Below are positions 15,403-24,189 of a stretch of 64,000 nt of DNA, one piece after another; positions within the stretch are counted from its first letter, which is position 1, and each line of letters begins with the position of its first letter. A program made the position numbers and the translations under genes. Origin of the DNA: Paenibacillus ihbetae (GTDB taxonomy: Bacteria > Bacillota > Bacilli > Paenibacillales > Paenibacillaceae); the NCBI RefSeq assembly GCF_002741055.1, contig NZ_CP016809.1:1054001-1118000 (forward strand). Direction: 5' to 3'. The notes beneath the pieces are model-generated. The model made no database searches. It was not told where the DNA came from and was given only the letters and a program-made list of their open reading frames with translations.

Positions 15403-17637
15403 TTAAGGCAGACGCGTGAATATCTCCTGCATATCGTAATAGCTTTGCTTCAAGCGTTCACTGTACACGGGCGTTTCCCACAGCTCCCAGGTGTATGGCC
15501 GAATCCCCTCAAGATCGATCTCCATTGTCTTCGCCGCGGATTCGGCCGACCCGTCGAGCTCCGACCGCTTCGCGATCCACGGAGCAAGCCTGATTCCTTC
15601 GGTTGTGACGGTCGTGAACTCCCGTTTATTTTTGAGCGGGCTGTAATCGACCACCTGAAGAGAGCTAGGGTCTCCGAAGCCCAGCAGCATCCAAGGAATG
15701 CGCATCTCCACGAATCGGCCCTTGGACTGCCATGCGGTGAGAGAGTTGAAATCCGGAGATTCCGGATCAGTGCTGCCCCGCTTGAGCATGCCTACCGTCT
15801 CATCGATAAACGGGTGCGCAAACCGCGTGTCCGGCGGATTCATCATCAGGCTGATCGCGAGCTTCCAGGCATGGAACGTGCCGCCAGGGACGAGCGGATC
15901 ATCCTTGCTCCCGGCTTTCGGTTTCTCCGGCAGCATCCAATAACCGTCCGGGCCGTACAAACGGCTGTGGAAATCATAGGACGGCGCGATGCTTACCTGG
16001 GACTCTTCATCCTGGCCGAGCTGGATCAGCGTCTCCAGTTCGCCCCCGGCAAGTGTTCTGCCGGCAAGCTCCTTCTTCGGAATATCCCCGCCGGGAATCG
16101 TATCGACTCCGATGAACAGCTTGGATTCTTCCGGATCGAAGGCTTCCTCAAGCTCCATCCCGATATACAGGTATGCTTCATCGTGCGCAAGCTTCATTCC
16201 CTTAACGCCCGGGGCCGTTCCTTCCCACTGCTTGACCTCTCCCTCAGGAAGGTTGTCCCAATCGGCCAAATCGCCGTCAATGGAAATCTGCCCCGCTTTG
16301 CCCGGTTCCATGGCGAGCACCCCGAACATCTTCTCGTTGGTCAGGACATTCAACCAGAAGGCCCGTCGGTCTGCCGGTATTTCAAAAGGCATCGTATTCC
16401 ATGTTTTCTTAAACCATTCGTCCTGCCACATGAACAATATCGCCCCGGAGTAGCCTTCATCGAATATCTCCTGGGTCAGTGAAGCGTTAATATTGCCCTG
16501 CTCGGCTTCATCATGCCCCCCTTGATCCCGACCCCCGGGTCCGTGGTGCGACACGCCGATCGATGATGGAACGCCGTATTCGGTAACCATGATCGGCATA
16601 TCGTCATACTCCGCTTTCAGCTTGCGGAGGTAGGCCTTATAGGTGTTATATCCGCCATTCCCGTCCGGAATCGTCCGCAAGGTTTTGTCGGTACGGAAGA
16701 AATCCGGATAGTAAGGATACACGTGATAGGCCGCAAAGTATCCGGCATCCCAGTTAACCGGTTCAATATGCCGGGCATCGACGGACACCAGATCCTCCTC
16801 AAACAGAGGCTCGCCCGGATGCTCCAGGACATCGGTCGTGACCCAATTCGTAAAGGTCATCGGATGCTGCCAGCCGTACTTTTGCTCTTGCTGTGCCGTG
16901 TAATCCAGTAATGAGGCCAGCCAATTCTCGAACGGGCTCGCGTCCTTCGTGCCGGAGAAGAATGTCCCGTCGTATCTTGGCGCATCCTTATGTACCCTGT
17001 TCGTGTTGTCGACCATGGACGGATCCCATTCGGTTCCCAAATGCCAGGCCATCAAATATTTGCCCGCATTCGTCTTATACTCGCCGCTAGATTGTCCATG
17101 CTTCGGCTCTACGGTGATATCCCCGTATACAGCCGCTACCGCTTTGGAAATCTCGGCTTTAAACATCTGCACAATCTCTTCGTCGTATGCGTCCCGACGC
17201 TCGATCAGCTGCTCTTCCGGAGACCATATCCCCTGCATGAAGTACAGAGGATCCTCCCCCTTGTTCCGGTTGTACTTTACCAGAGCCGAGTAGAAGACCG
17301 GGTTGTGCACGGTGTAGACCCTGATGATGTTCGCTCCCATTTCATCAATCTGTTTGAACCAACGCAAGTAGTCCTCTTCGGTTGCCGGCAGCGCGCCCGG
17401 AAAATGCCCCGGAACAGTCGCGCCGAGATTGACGCCCTTGGCGAATACCTCACGCCAGCTCTCATCTTCCCCGTACACAAGGAAAGAAGTGCCTTCCGTT
17501 TTGAATTTCATCTTCACACCGTCCGCTCCCGCATACGTCGTTATGACCGGACGGAAGTTTCCGAGTATTACAGCGGCACCGCTTAGAAGCACTATAGTGC
17601 ACAGTGCTGCGATCACCCACCATTTTCGTCTGCTCAT
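15403..17637 (-). CDS. Membrane-anchored GH-A clan glycosidase-like protein with C-terminal DOMON/CBM9-like domain
   Basis: The 744-residue protein has a signal anchor (about 6-26), then a TIM-barrel-like domain (about 60-435). The acid/base site is probably E203 (AWHLGTEWDP) and the nucleophile E353 (VTEYGVP), as in clan GH-A. From about 448 (ISIDGDLADW) the sequence looks like a CBM9/DOMON-type beta-sandwich reaching to the end. It would act outside the cell on a glycan. Being the first gene of the minus-strand block, 48 bp before the HEAT gene, it ties extracellular glycan processing to the synthase. ATG at 17637 is preceded by GAGGA at 6 nt. The exact GH family is not assigned. Confidence 0.7.
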   Translation of the reverse strand: MSRRKWWVIAALCTIVLLSGAAVILGNFRPVITTYAGADGVKMKFKTEGTSFLVYGEDESWREVFAKGVNLGATVPGHFPGALPATEEDYLRWFKQIDEMGANIIRVYTVHNPVFYSALVKYNRNKGEDPLYFMQGIWSPEEQLIERRDAYDEEIVQMFKAEISKAVAAVYGDITVEPKHGQSSGEYKTNAGKYLMAWHLGTEWDPSMVDNTNRVHKDAPRYDGTFFSGTKDASPFENWLASLLDYTAQQEQKYGWQHPMTFTNWVTTDVLEHPGEPLFEEDLVSVDARHIEPVNWDAGYFAAYHVYPYYPDFFRTDKTLRTIPDGNGGYNTYKAYLRKLKAEYDDMPIMVTEYGVPSSIGVSHHGPGGRDQGGHDEAEQGNINASLTQEIFDEGYSGAILFMWQDEWFKKTWNTMPFEIPADRRAFWLNVLTNEKMFGVLAMEPGKAGQISIDGDLADWDNLPEGEVKQWEGTAPGVKGMKLAHDEAYLYIGMELEEAFDPEESKLFIGVDTIPGGDIPKKELAGRTLAGGELETLIQLGQDEESQVSIAPSYDFHSRLYGPDGYWMLPEKPKAGSKDDPLVPGGTFHAWKLAISLMMNPPDTRFAHPFIDETVGMLKRGSTDPESPDFNSLTAWQSKGRFVEMRIPWMLLGFGDPSSLQVVDYSPLKNKREFTTVTTEGIRLAPWIAKRSELDGSAESAAKTMEIDLEGIRPYTWELWETPVYSERLKQSYYDMQEIFTRLP

Positions 17638-18415
17638 CGTCTTCCTCGTTCACCTGCCCTTTCAATCCCTAATGATTGTGTACCGGCTTGTTTCGTGAAG
17701 ACGGAGCTGCTGCTACTCGTCATTCTACGGCCGATACACGCCCGATACCATATTTCTTCTTTACTAACTTTTCCGATTGGAATAGTAGTCATAAAGAAGC
17801 AAACCTTTAATCATTCGCGGATCTCCCCCAAAGCATGCTTCGCTCTAATCTCAGCCGTGCTGTTTGACAAGGTTGCATCCGAATGTTAGCTCGCTGCGTG
17901 TCTGAAAATTGGACGCTGTTTAACCCGAAGAATCCCTATACAGCAGTACACGAGATGAGTTCAGCGTGATCACGATGGTTTTCTGAAAATTTTCGTGAAT
18001 CGTTAATATAAACGCAGAAAAATTGCTAAAGTTCCGGTCATTTTTACATCATTATCCATAGTTATTACAAAATTGATACCTTAGTCTTATAAAAAAACGG
18101 CTGAGATCCGCATTCCATCAAGGTTTGTAAATATTATCCATATCTACAAAATAAGAATAGAGTCCCGTACCGGGTTTGGGTTATATTCTATAGTTTTACA
18201 ACTCAGGTGCAAGTGGTAATCGTATCCTATTTTTCCGGGATGCTGTTTCGAAGTCCTTTTTTTATGGTATATCTATTAGTTACAAATCCTTAATAATTGC
18301 CGGCGCAACAAAGAGAGGATCAATTCCCGGCCGTGCATTTCCATGGAACTGATCCTCCAATATGAAGATATTTATTACCTATGCATCCATTAATTTAACA
18401 AAGCAAAATAAGGGT
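17638..18415. other. 778-bp intergenic region upstream of the exopolysaccharide block
   Basis: No gene is supported here. The stretch 17950-18300 is AT-rich and should hold the promoter of the minus-strand exopolysaccharide genes, but no clear -35/-10 pair was fixed. A hairpin lies at 18314-18356 (see separate entry). No c-di-GMP riboswitch core was recognised. Confidence 0.5.
18314..18356 (-). terminator. Hairpin downstream of the HPP gene
   Basis: GAGGATCA-x-TTCC pairs with GGAA-x-TGATCCTC around a ~17-nt loop; on the minus strand it is followed by TCTTTGTT. It lies about 60 bp beyond the HPP stop codon and fits a weak rho-independent terminator. Confidence 0.5.
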
Positions 18416-18952
18416 TTACCACCAGAAAGTCGGATATCTCCGTTCCTTTACCGCATTATTGACCAGCAGGGCAACCAGCACAATGATGACGGATCCGGCC
18501 AGCACCGGAGTCAGCAAAAATGACCAGCCGCTTCCGGCCATCATGACGACCAGCGGGTCGGCGCCTGCCGGAGGATGGGTCGTACGAGTCAGTGCCATGA
18601 GACTGATTGCTGCGCCCACGCCAATTGCCATCGCAATTACCCCGTCTCCTAAAAGTTCATGGACCGTAAGTCCTGCCAATGTGGACACCAGATGGCCGCC
18701 AACGATGTTTCTTGGCTGTGACAGCGGCGCATCCCATACGGCAAAAGCAAGGACGCAGCTTGCCCCGAACGGCGCCATAATCCATACGCTGTCCCCAACC
18801 GAAGTCAAGAGAGCCAAGAGTCCAATGGAAATTACGCCACCGATAAAGCCGACGATGATATTGAGCGGCCGAACGGTTAAGGGGCTTCTTGTCCCCCCCT
18901 TCATCTTCTGCAGGTACAGCTTCGTCTGTTGTTTCATCTGCTCACTCCTCAT
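18416..18952 (-). CDS. HPP family integral membrane protein
   Basis: This 178-residue protein has four to five membrane helices and the family-defining segments APFGASCVLAF and HPPAGADPL. HPP proteins are small transporter-like membrane proteins; some are linked to nitrite transport, but the substrate here is not known. It is divergent from a GntR regulator 135 bp away, and both are likely controlled together. A sigma-A type promoter is readable on the minus strand (see 18985-19013). It has ATG with GAGG-like sequence close upstream. Confidence 0.8.
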   Translation of the reverse strand: MRSEQMKQQTKLYLQKMKGGTRSPLTVRPLNIIVGFIGGVISIGLLALLTSVGDSVWIMAPFGASCVLAFAVWDAPLSQPRNIVGGHLVSTLAGLTVHELLGDGVIAMAIGVGAAISLMALTRTTHPPAGADPLVVMMAGSGWSFLLTPVLAGSVIIVLVALLVNNAVKERRYPTFWW

Positions 18953-18961
18953 ATTACTATT

Positions 18962-18971
18962 TAACTAGTTA
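18962..18971. promoter_or_regulatory. Candidate operator TAACTAGTTA in the HPP leader
   Basis: A perfect 10-bp palindrome lies just downstream of the predicted HPP transcription start. A related sequence, CTAATTGACTAG (19058-19069), overlaps the predicted start of the divergent GntR gene. Shared control by the GntR protein is inferred. Confidence 0.35.
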
Positions 18972-18984
18972 TTTGGTTATGATT

Positions 18985-19013
18985 AACTTACAGCTTCCCA
19001 CCGTTTCTGTCAA
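18985..19013 (-). promoter_or_regulatory. Promoter for the HPP gene
   Basis: On the minus strand TTGACA (19013-19008), a 17-bp spacer and TAAGTT (18990-18985). Confidence 0.55.
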
Positions 19014-19021
19014 CGCTTTTG

Positions 19022-19050
19022 TTGCCAAATCGTGTGCACTTGGGTACATT
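19022..19050 (+). promoter_or_regulatory. Promoter for the GntR gene
   Basis: TTGCCA (19022-19027), a 17-bp spacer and TACATT (19045-19050). The CTAATTGACTAG element lies at the expected transcription start. Confidence 0.5.
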
Positions 19051-19087
19051 TAAATTACTAATTGACTAGGGAAGGAGTTTAAATCGG

Positions 19088-20050
19088 ATGAACCAGATGC
19101 CAGTCCTCCGAATTGATCCGCATGTTACCTTTACCGTAAGCACTCAGGTCAAGGAACAGTTGAAATGGCTAATCGGCATCGGAATGATGAAGCCAGGCGA
19201 TATGCTGCCTTCTGCAGGAGCGCTTGCCGATCTTCTCGGGGTGAACCGCAATACCGTGAATCTGGTCTATAACCAGCTCAAGGACGAAGGCCTCGTGTCC
19301 ATGCATAAAGGCAGAGGTACGACGGTCCTCGATAATGCTCAGGTGGAGGAGCTCCGTACGAGCCGAACGTTGATGCACACGCTGGCCGAACGCACAATTG
19401 AGGAGGCACGGGCGCTCAACCTTCCGGTGGCTGAATTTTTTGCCGCCTCGCTGGCCTACACGATGCTCCGGGAGCCCGTGTTGAGCGATGGTCTGCGCAT
19501 ACTGCTGGTGGAATGCCGGGAGCATGACCACCCTTTTTACAGGAAAGCTATCGAGGATATTACAAAGGCTTCCGTGAAGACCGTATTTCTGGAGGATCTT
19601 CGCAGCAGCGAAGCCGCCATAAGCGAGGCGCTGGAGTACTCTTCCGTCATGGTCACAACGCTGAATCACGATGCCGAAGTGAAGCAGCTGTTCGCCAAAT
19701 ATGATAAAAAAACATTCGTGATCGGGGCGTCAGCAGAAGCATCGCTGCTGCTAGAGATCGCCCTTCTTGCTCCAGGCAGCGATATCAGCTTTGTCTGTTT
19801 AGGGAAGGCGGGGGCCCAGTGGATGGCCCGGAGAGTCCAAGAGGCTGGTATTGATGGCATCATCGCCCGCACAGCAAGCCTCGATAACCGGGAGGATCTG
19901 CTCCGCCAGCTCAACACATCCGAACGGATCTACGCCTCCGATGCCGCCTATGATGAAGTAGAGGCTCTCTCTCCTGGAAAGGTTAAGCGATTTCCCATGA
20001 AGCTGGAGAGAAGCAGTGAGCGTCTGCTCATGGATCTAGCAGGCCAATGA
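19088..20050 (+). CDS. GntR family transcriptional regulator
   Basis: This 320-residue protein has an N-terminal winged helix (about 12-80) with the GntR signature MLPSAGALADLLGVNRNTVNLVYNQLKDEGL split around residues 38-70. The C-terminal part (about 100-320) is a non-FadR effector domain with alternating strands and helices that I cannot assign. It is divergent from the HPP gene and probably regulates both it and itself. AAGGAG precedes the ATG by about 11 nt. A terminator hairpin follows. Confidence 0.8.
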   Translation: MNQMPVLRIDPHVTFTVSTQVKEQLKWLIGIGMMKPGDMLPSAGALADLLGVNRNTVNLVYNQLKDEGLVSMHKGRGTTVLDNAQVEELRTSRTLMHTLAERTIEEARALNLPVAEFFAASLAYTMLREPVLSDGLRILLVECREHDHPFYRKAIEDITKASVKTVFLEDLRSSEAAISEALEYSSVMVTTLNHDAEVKQLFAKYDKKTFVIGASAEASLLLEIALLAPGSDISFVCLGKAGAQWMARRVQEAGIDGIIARTASLDNREDLLRQLNTSERIYASDAAYDEVEALSPGKVKRFPMKLERSSERLLMDLAGQ

Positions 20051-20081
20051 CGTCCTATTCATCCCGCCAATGGACCTAAAA

Positions 20082-20122
20082 AAGCCCCCGCCCGCAAGAT
20101 TGCCATCTTGAGAGCGAGGGCT
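20082..20122 (-). terminator. Shared terminator between GntR and the K+ channel operon
   Basis: Outer stem AAGCCC/GGGCTT with inner stem CAAGAT/ATCTTG and TGCC loop. On the minus strand it is followed by a run of six T, so it mainly serves the channel operon. Confidence 0.7.
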
Positions 20123-20165
20123 TGAGATCCTCTAACCTCTATCCACTATCCTATTCTTTTAGCCT

Positions 20166-21185
20166 TTATCCTTTATCTACGATTCTCCGATACGTCGCCT
20201 CATCCGAAACAATATAGAGCCGTGCATCCCCAGGAATCGGCTGTCCCAGCTTGCGGTTGATTCCCAGATCGCTCCGGTCGGCGATCAGCGTTGCGCCCTG
20301 ACGAAGCAAATCCTGGAATGCATCGCCGTAGGTCTTCCAGACGCTGCTTACCGGAATCTCGTAAATGTCATCGCCAAACGAACGGCTCAGCAGCTGCATC
20401 AACACATCCGAGTTGCCTTCCTGCAGCGCGGCCCGGACCGCTAACCGGGAAATGGCATCATGCGCCAGCACGAACTCGTTCACATTAATGTGGCGGAAGT
20501 TCTGAACATTCTGCTCCTGCACGATCTCAACCGTCGTATGCACTTTAGGCGCAATCCGTTCGATGCTCGAGGCGATGAGAAGCGACTTCCCATCGATCAG
20601 CGAAGCCTCGTCAATCCGCGAATCGGCGAAGATGATCGCCGCTTTTGCCTCATGAATATTGGCTCTTGATAGCGTATCATCAGATGCCGGGTCACCGCTA
20701 ACAAAATGCACCTGCTCGAGATGCTCGACCGGATGACGACCGGATTCGTCGATAACGACGATGCCCGGTGCGGAATCATAGGACAATATTTCATCGATGG
20801 CGGACTGCGCCTTTTTGCTCCAATTAATAATGATGACATGATCTTTGCCGCGATAATTCAATCTCCCCGCTCCTCTCTGTCGCTGGACGCTGCCGAAAGC
20901 TTCTACGATCTTCCCGATCACCAGGCTGAGGAGCCCGATTCCGAAAATATACAAAAATATCGTCAGCACTTTGCCCGGTACCGTGACGGCATAGTAATCG
21001 CCATAGCCTACCGTTGCCATCGTGGTCAGCACCCAGTACAGCGCATTGAACCACGTCTTATAGGTATCAGGCTCCAGCAAATAGGCAGCGGTTGCGCTCA
21101 ATGCGACAAACAGCACCACGATGCAGGTGATGGTCGTTTTGCGCAGACGCATCATTTTTAAGGACCATTTCAGAAAAAAATGCAC
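20166..21185 (-). CDS. Two-TM potassium channel with RCK (TrkA-N/C) domain
   Basis: The 339-residue protein has two membrane helices flanking a pore loop with the K+ selectivity filter TVGYGD (residues about 57-62), followed by a cytoplasmic Rossmann-like RCK/TrkA-N domain (about 115-240) and a TrkA-C-like tail. It resembles B. subtilis YugO. It would conduct K+ under ligand or nucleotide control. GTG at 21185 follows GAGGAG at 9 nt. It is the last gene of a compact minus operon, 38 bp after the DUF350 gene, linking K+ flux with the ATP-grasp and DUF proteins. Confidence 0.85.
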   Translation of the reverse strand: MHFFLKWSLKMMRLRKTTITCIVVLFVALSATAAYLLEPDTYKTWFNALYWVLTTMATVGYGDYYAVTVPGKVLTIFLYIFGIGLLSLVIGKIVEAFGSVQRQRGAGRLNYRGKDHVIIINWSKKAQSAIDEILSYDSAPGIVVIDESGRHPVEHLEQVHFVSGDPASDDTLSRANIHEAKAAIIFADSRIDEASLIDGKSLLIASSIERIAPKVHTTVEIVQEQNVQNFRHINVNEFVLAHDAISRLAVRAALQEGNSDVLMQLLSRSFGDDIYEIPVSSVWKTYGDAFQDLLRQGATLIADRSDLGINRKLGQPIPGDARLYIVSDEATYRRIVDKG

Positions 21186-21223
21186 CCACTACTGCTCCTC
21201 TCCCGCATAAGCTGTACGAACCA

Positions 21224-21616
21224 TCAGATGATCAGGCTGCTTACAGCAAAAGCCGTGCCGATAAACACCATCGCCAGCAAAATGCCGATGGCCATATTCC
21301 CCTTCTGGAGATGCTCGGAAATATTCAGGCCCGGCGTTACAAGCTCAAACACCCAATAGACGACGATCAGGCACACATACCCGACGGCAAACCACAGCAT
21401 CATGTGCCAGATCGATGAATTTGTATAGGCAGAGACGCCTAAGATAATCGCCGTTCCCATAAACTTGCCGCCGAAGGCCAGCCCCACGGCCGCGTTTCCC
21501 TTCTTCAGCTCTGCCATGTCGTTAAACCGGGTCATCCAGCTGAATACTACCATCCCCAGCAATTGAAGCAAAATCATGCATACCACGCTAACCGCGATAT
21601 TGATAACAACCGTCAC
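21224..21616 (-). CDS. DUF350 family membrane protein
   Basis: The 130-residue protein has four membrane helices arranged as two repeats, each with a KGNxAVG/KGNMAIG motif (MAELKKGNAAVGLA and ISEHLQKGNMAIGI), typical of DUF350 (YjfL/YshE-like). The function of the family is not settled. The GTG at 21616 overlaps the stop of the upstream lipoprotein gene as GTGA, indicating translational coupling. It is part of the six-gene operon ending in the K+ channel. Confidence 0.75.
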   Translation of the reverse strand: MTVVINIAVSVVCMILLQLLGMVVFSWMTRFNDMAELKKGNAAVGLAFGGKFMGTAIILGVSAYTNSSIWHMMLWFAVGYVCLIVVYWVFELVTPGLNISEHLQKGNMAIGILLAMVFIGTAFAVSSLII

Positions 21617-22290
21617 TCCGCCCACCCCCGAAATTTTGCATAGGCCAAGTCGTAATCGGCGAAGTCATGCACTTCCTCCAATACAACGTCAACCGTCTTC
21701 TCTTTTTCCATTGCCGCATAACGCTTCTCGTCGATCGGCTGCTTGATCCGGTTCCCCGTCGGCAGCTCGATTACGGCGAAGCGTCTCGTTTCGTTTTTAT
21801 GCGTGGTTGCGTACACGCCTACCAGTTCCACATCCGTTTTGACGATGACTTTGAGGTTGGTTAAATCCTCTTGCGCCGATTTCTCATCCTTGTAGGATTT
21901 GATCGTCTGCCAGGAGGATAAGCGGATATTATTCCGCTGGTTCTCGTCGGTCGTCAGCTCGGCGTCCATGAACTGCAGTGTCCAGATCTTGTCTCCGGTC
22001 GCATAGTTGCCGTCGTTGGGCAGCAGCTCATTATCCGGCAGCACGGTCATATCCCCGCCGATCAGATCGCCCACAGTGCCTTCAACGATCCGGTAATCCC
22101 AGGGAACTCTTGCCGTTGAAATGGATTCCTCCCCTGAGCTTCCGGTATGAAACACCGTCTGGCTGCTGGAGCACGCGCCCAGCACGAACAGCAGCATCAG
22201 GCTGGCCGCCACCCATCCGTACGCGGCAAGCGAGGATCTGCGTTTCCTCCGAGGCGCTGCTTGGCGCTCCCTTCCTTCATTCCAATCCAT
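21613..22290 (-). CDS. DUF4247-like lipoprotein
   Basis: This 225-residue protein has a basic N-terminus, a hydrophobic stretch (about 25-38) and a lipobox LGAC near residue 40, so it is a predicted lipoprotein. The C-terminal part contains LVGVYATTHKNETRRFAVIELPTG split over about 160-185, which I recall as a DUF4247 hallmark; the assignment is from memory. The ATG directly abuts the stop of the ATP-grasp gene (TAAATG). The product probably works at the cell surface together with the DUF350 protein and channel. Confidence 0.6.
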   Translation of the reverse strand: MDWNEGRERQAAPRRKRRSSLAAYGWVAASLMLLFVLGACSSSQTVFHTGSSGEESISTARVPWDYRIVEGTVGDLIGGDMTVLPDNELLPNDGNYATGDKIWTLQFMDAELTTDENQRNNIRLSSWQTIKSYKDEKSAQEDLTNLKVIVKTDVELVGVYATTHKNETRRFAVIELPTGNRIKQPIDEKRYAAMEKEKTVDVVLEEVHDFADYDLAYAKFRGWAE

Positions 22291-23490
22291 TTACTTCACT
22301 CCTATTGCGATAAAGTGGCTCGTATTTCCCGTAATCAGACCGCCCGCCCGTCCCAGCAGCCCGCAGGGCGTGCCGTTCAGGATGAACAAGCCTGTCAATA
22401 GATGAAACTCGCCCTCCGCTGTGCGGATCCGGGCCAGCTCGGCTCGCTGCTGATAGACCGTCGGGAACATTACGCTGGTGTCGAAGCCGTCCTGGTCCTC
22501 CACTTCAAGCTGCCCCGCGTTGTCGTACAGCTTTACCGAACCGCCTTCCCTGCCAAACATCGACTTGGAGACGAAATTGCCGGAGAATACCGGCTTGTTA
22601 TAGGTCGGGAGCATGTATTTCTCAATGACCTCCCGTTCTTCCGGACCGAACAGCAGTCCCAGCTCGAACATGCCCCAGATTGCGGCGAGCAGGCCTTTGG
22701 ATTGCATCAGAATGCTGTGCGGCGGATTAAACATCGCAAGGTTGCCGGTCTCAATCGCATAGGCGAGCGCATCGCCGCCTTCGTCAACGGACATCCATTC
22801 CTTGGGATATAGGGCAAACATCCTGCGGATTTCGCGATTTTCGCCGTCCTTCAGAACGCCTTCGTCCACCCATAAATCCAGGCAGTCCACCAATCGGACA
22901 TCCAATCCGCTGTGCCGGACCAAAGCCTCGATCGTACCGGAATCCTCCAGATGCTCGCCATAGCCGATGCAAGCCGCCGTATCCGGCCGCTCGATTCCCC
23001 AAGCCTCTGCAACCAGTCCGGCCATCCGGTCATTCACGGATCGGATGCCTGCCTGACGGCACAGCCATGGGGTTGCGATGGAGGCCTCCACATATCCCGT
23101 CGGCGTGTCGGCATTCAGCTCGAGCAGCTTGATCGCACCGTCATGCGCAACGGCAAAATCGAAGCGGGCATAGCGGCTGATCAGCCCTTCCTCCGGGATG
23201 GGGCATCGATCGAGCATTTCCCATAGAATTTCGGGGATGCCGATCAGATGGTAAATATGATGATTGCCGTGAATATAGCGAACGGTCTTGTCCACGATCC
23301 GCCACAGCATGGAAGCTGCAGCCTCGAGCTCGGCGTAAACGTCTTCATTCATTATCACGATCTGGTCGATCCAATACGGCTCCTCTTCCAGATCGGCCCA
23401 TGTGAATCCAAGCTCCGCGAGCTGCTTCACGCGCTCGCTCCGGTTATGGGCCGGCTGTCCCGCGACTTCAAACACGCTCGAATCGGTCAT
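22291..23490 (-). CDS. Glutathionylspermidine-synthase-like ATP-grasp protein
   Basis: The 399-residue protein has features of the Gsp_synth C-terminal amidase-ligase family: LLELNADTPTGY (about 117-128), the segment SGNFVSKSMFGREGG (about 304-318) and SVMFPTVYQ. This family ligates an amine to a peptide or amino acid carboxylate through an acyl phosphate. Firmicutes usually lack glutathione, so the real substrate here is unknown and may be a surface peptide or polyamine conjugate. The ATG overlaps the stop of the upstream Gly/Ser-rich gene (ATGA). Confidence 0.75.
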   Translation of the reverse strand: MTDSSVFEVAGQPAHNRSERVKQLAELGFTWADLEEEPYWIDQIVIMNEDVYAELEAAASMLWRIVDKTVRYIHGNHHIYHLIGIPEILWEMLDRCPIPEEGLISRYARFDFAVAHDGAIKLLELNADTPTGYVEASIATPWLCRQAGIRSVNDRMAGLVAEAWGIERPDTAACIGYGEHLEDSGTIEALVRHSGLDVRLVDCLDLWVDEGVLKDGENREIRRMFALYPKEWMSVDEGGDALAYAIETGNLAMFNPPHSILMQSKGLLAAIWGMFELGLLFGPEEREVIEKYMLPTYNKPVFSGNFVSKSMFGREGGSVKLYDNAGQLEVEDQDGFDTSVMFPTVYQQRAELARIRTAEGEFHLLTGLFILNGTPCGLLGRAGGLITGNTSHFIAIGVK

Positions 23491-24167
23491 CCGCCGAATC
23501 CGCCCGATCTTGAGCTCGATTTCGAGCTGGACGATGAGCTGAAGCCGCTGGACTTGCCCCCGATTCCACCGGATTTGGAAGAGGTGGAGCGCCGAACGAT
23601 CGTCCCGGTAGACGATGTCGAGGTCTTAGGACGCACGTTGGAGTTGACTACCGGCTTGTTCTGAAAGGCTCCGCTTGTGTACGTGCGCGGCTTGTAAGGC
23701 TTGCCGGTATTCGCATAATAGCCGCGGTGATTATCGTACCAGCCTCTCGATGAGTAATAGGACCCGTTGTTAAACAGCATATGATAGAGCAGCAGATCGT
23801 CCCAGCCGAAGCCGGCATTGTATCCGCTGTAGTTGTTGATAACCGTCGTGCCGCCGGAGCCCGACCCGGCCTCTGCCTCTTGGAAATCCTCTTCTTTAGG
23901 GAACGGGATGTTCCAGTCGGTATGCTTATCGAAGTATTTCTTCACTTCCTCCGTCGACCATGAGACCAGCTTCGGCTCGTCGGCCGATGTAACGGCTTCC
24001 GAGGCCAGCTCGTTCGGGGTGCCGGCGGCAGCGGCCCCGGATACCAGAAAAGCATTGGCGAGCAGCGCGATGCCGAGCGAGCTCGACAGGACGCGGATCG
24101 GCTTGCCTTCCGGCGTCAGCCATTTGGATGCCGGCGATTCCTGTTTGTCTTTTTCATTACTCAACAT
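23487..24167 (-). CDS. Exported Gly/Ser-rich protein of unknown function
   Basis: The 226-residue protein has a hydrophobic segment (about 29-50) ending in AAAAG, suggesting a signal peptide or anchor, then an acidic linker, an aromatic Tyr/Gly/Asn-rich centre (about 108-155), and a low-complexity C-terminus rich in Ser, Gly and Lys ending in RSGGFGG. The C-terminus resembles tails of some phage-shock or TPM-type membrane proteins but no domain is recognised. ATG at 24167 is supported by GAAAGGAG at 4-5 nt. Its location directly before the ATP-grasp ligase raises the possibility that it is the ligase's protein substrate; that is speculative. Confidence 0.65.
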   Translation of the reverse strand: MLSNEKDKQESPASKWLTPEGKPIRVLSSSLGIALLANAFLVSGAAAAGTPNELASEAVTSADEPKLVSWSTEEVKKYFDKHTDWNIPFPKEEDFQEAEAGSGSGGTTVINNYSGYNAGFGWDDLLLYHMLFNNGSYYSSRGWYDNHRGYYANTGKPYKPRTYTSGAFQNKPVVNSNVRPKTSTSSTGTIVRRSTSSKSGGIGGKSSGFSSSSSSKSSSRSGGFGG

Positions 24168-24189
24168 GATTTCTCCTTTCGGACAAGTG

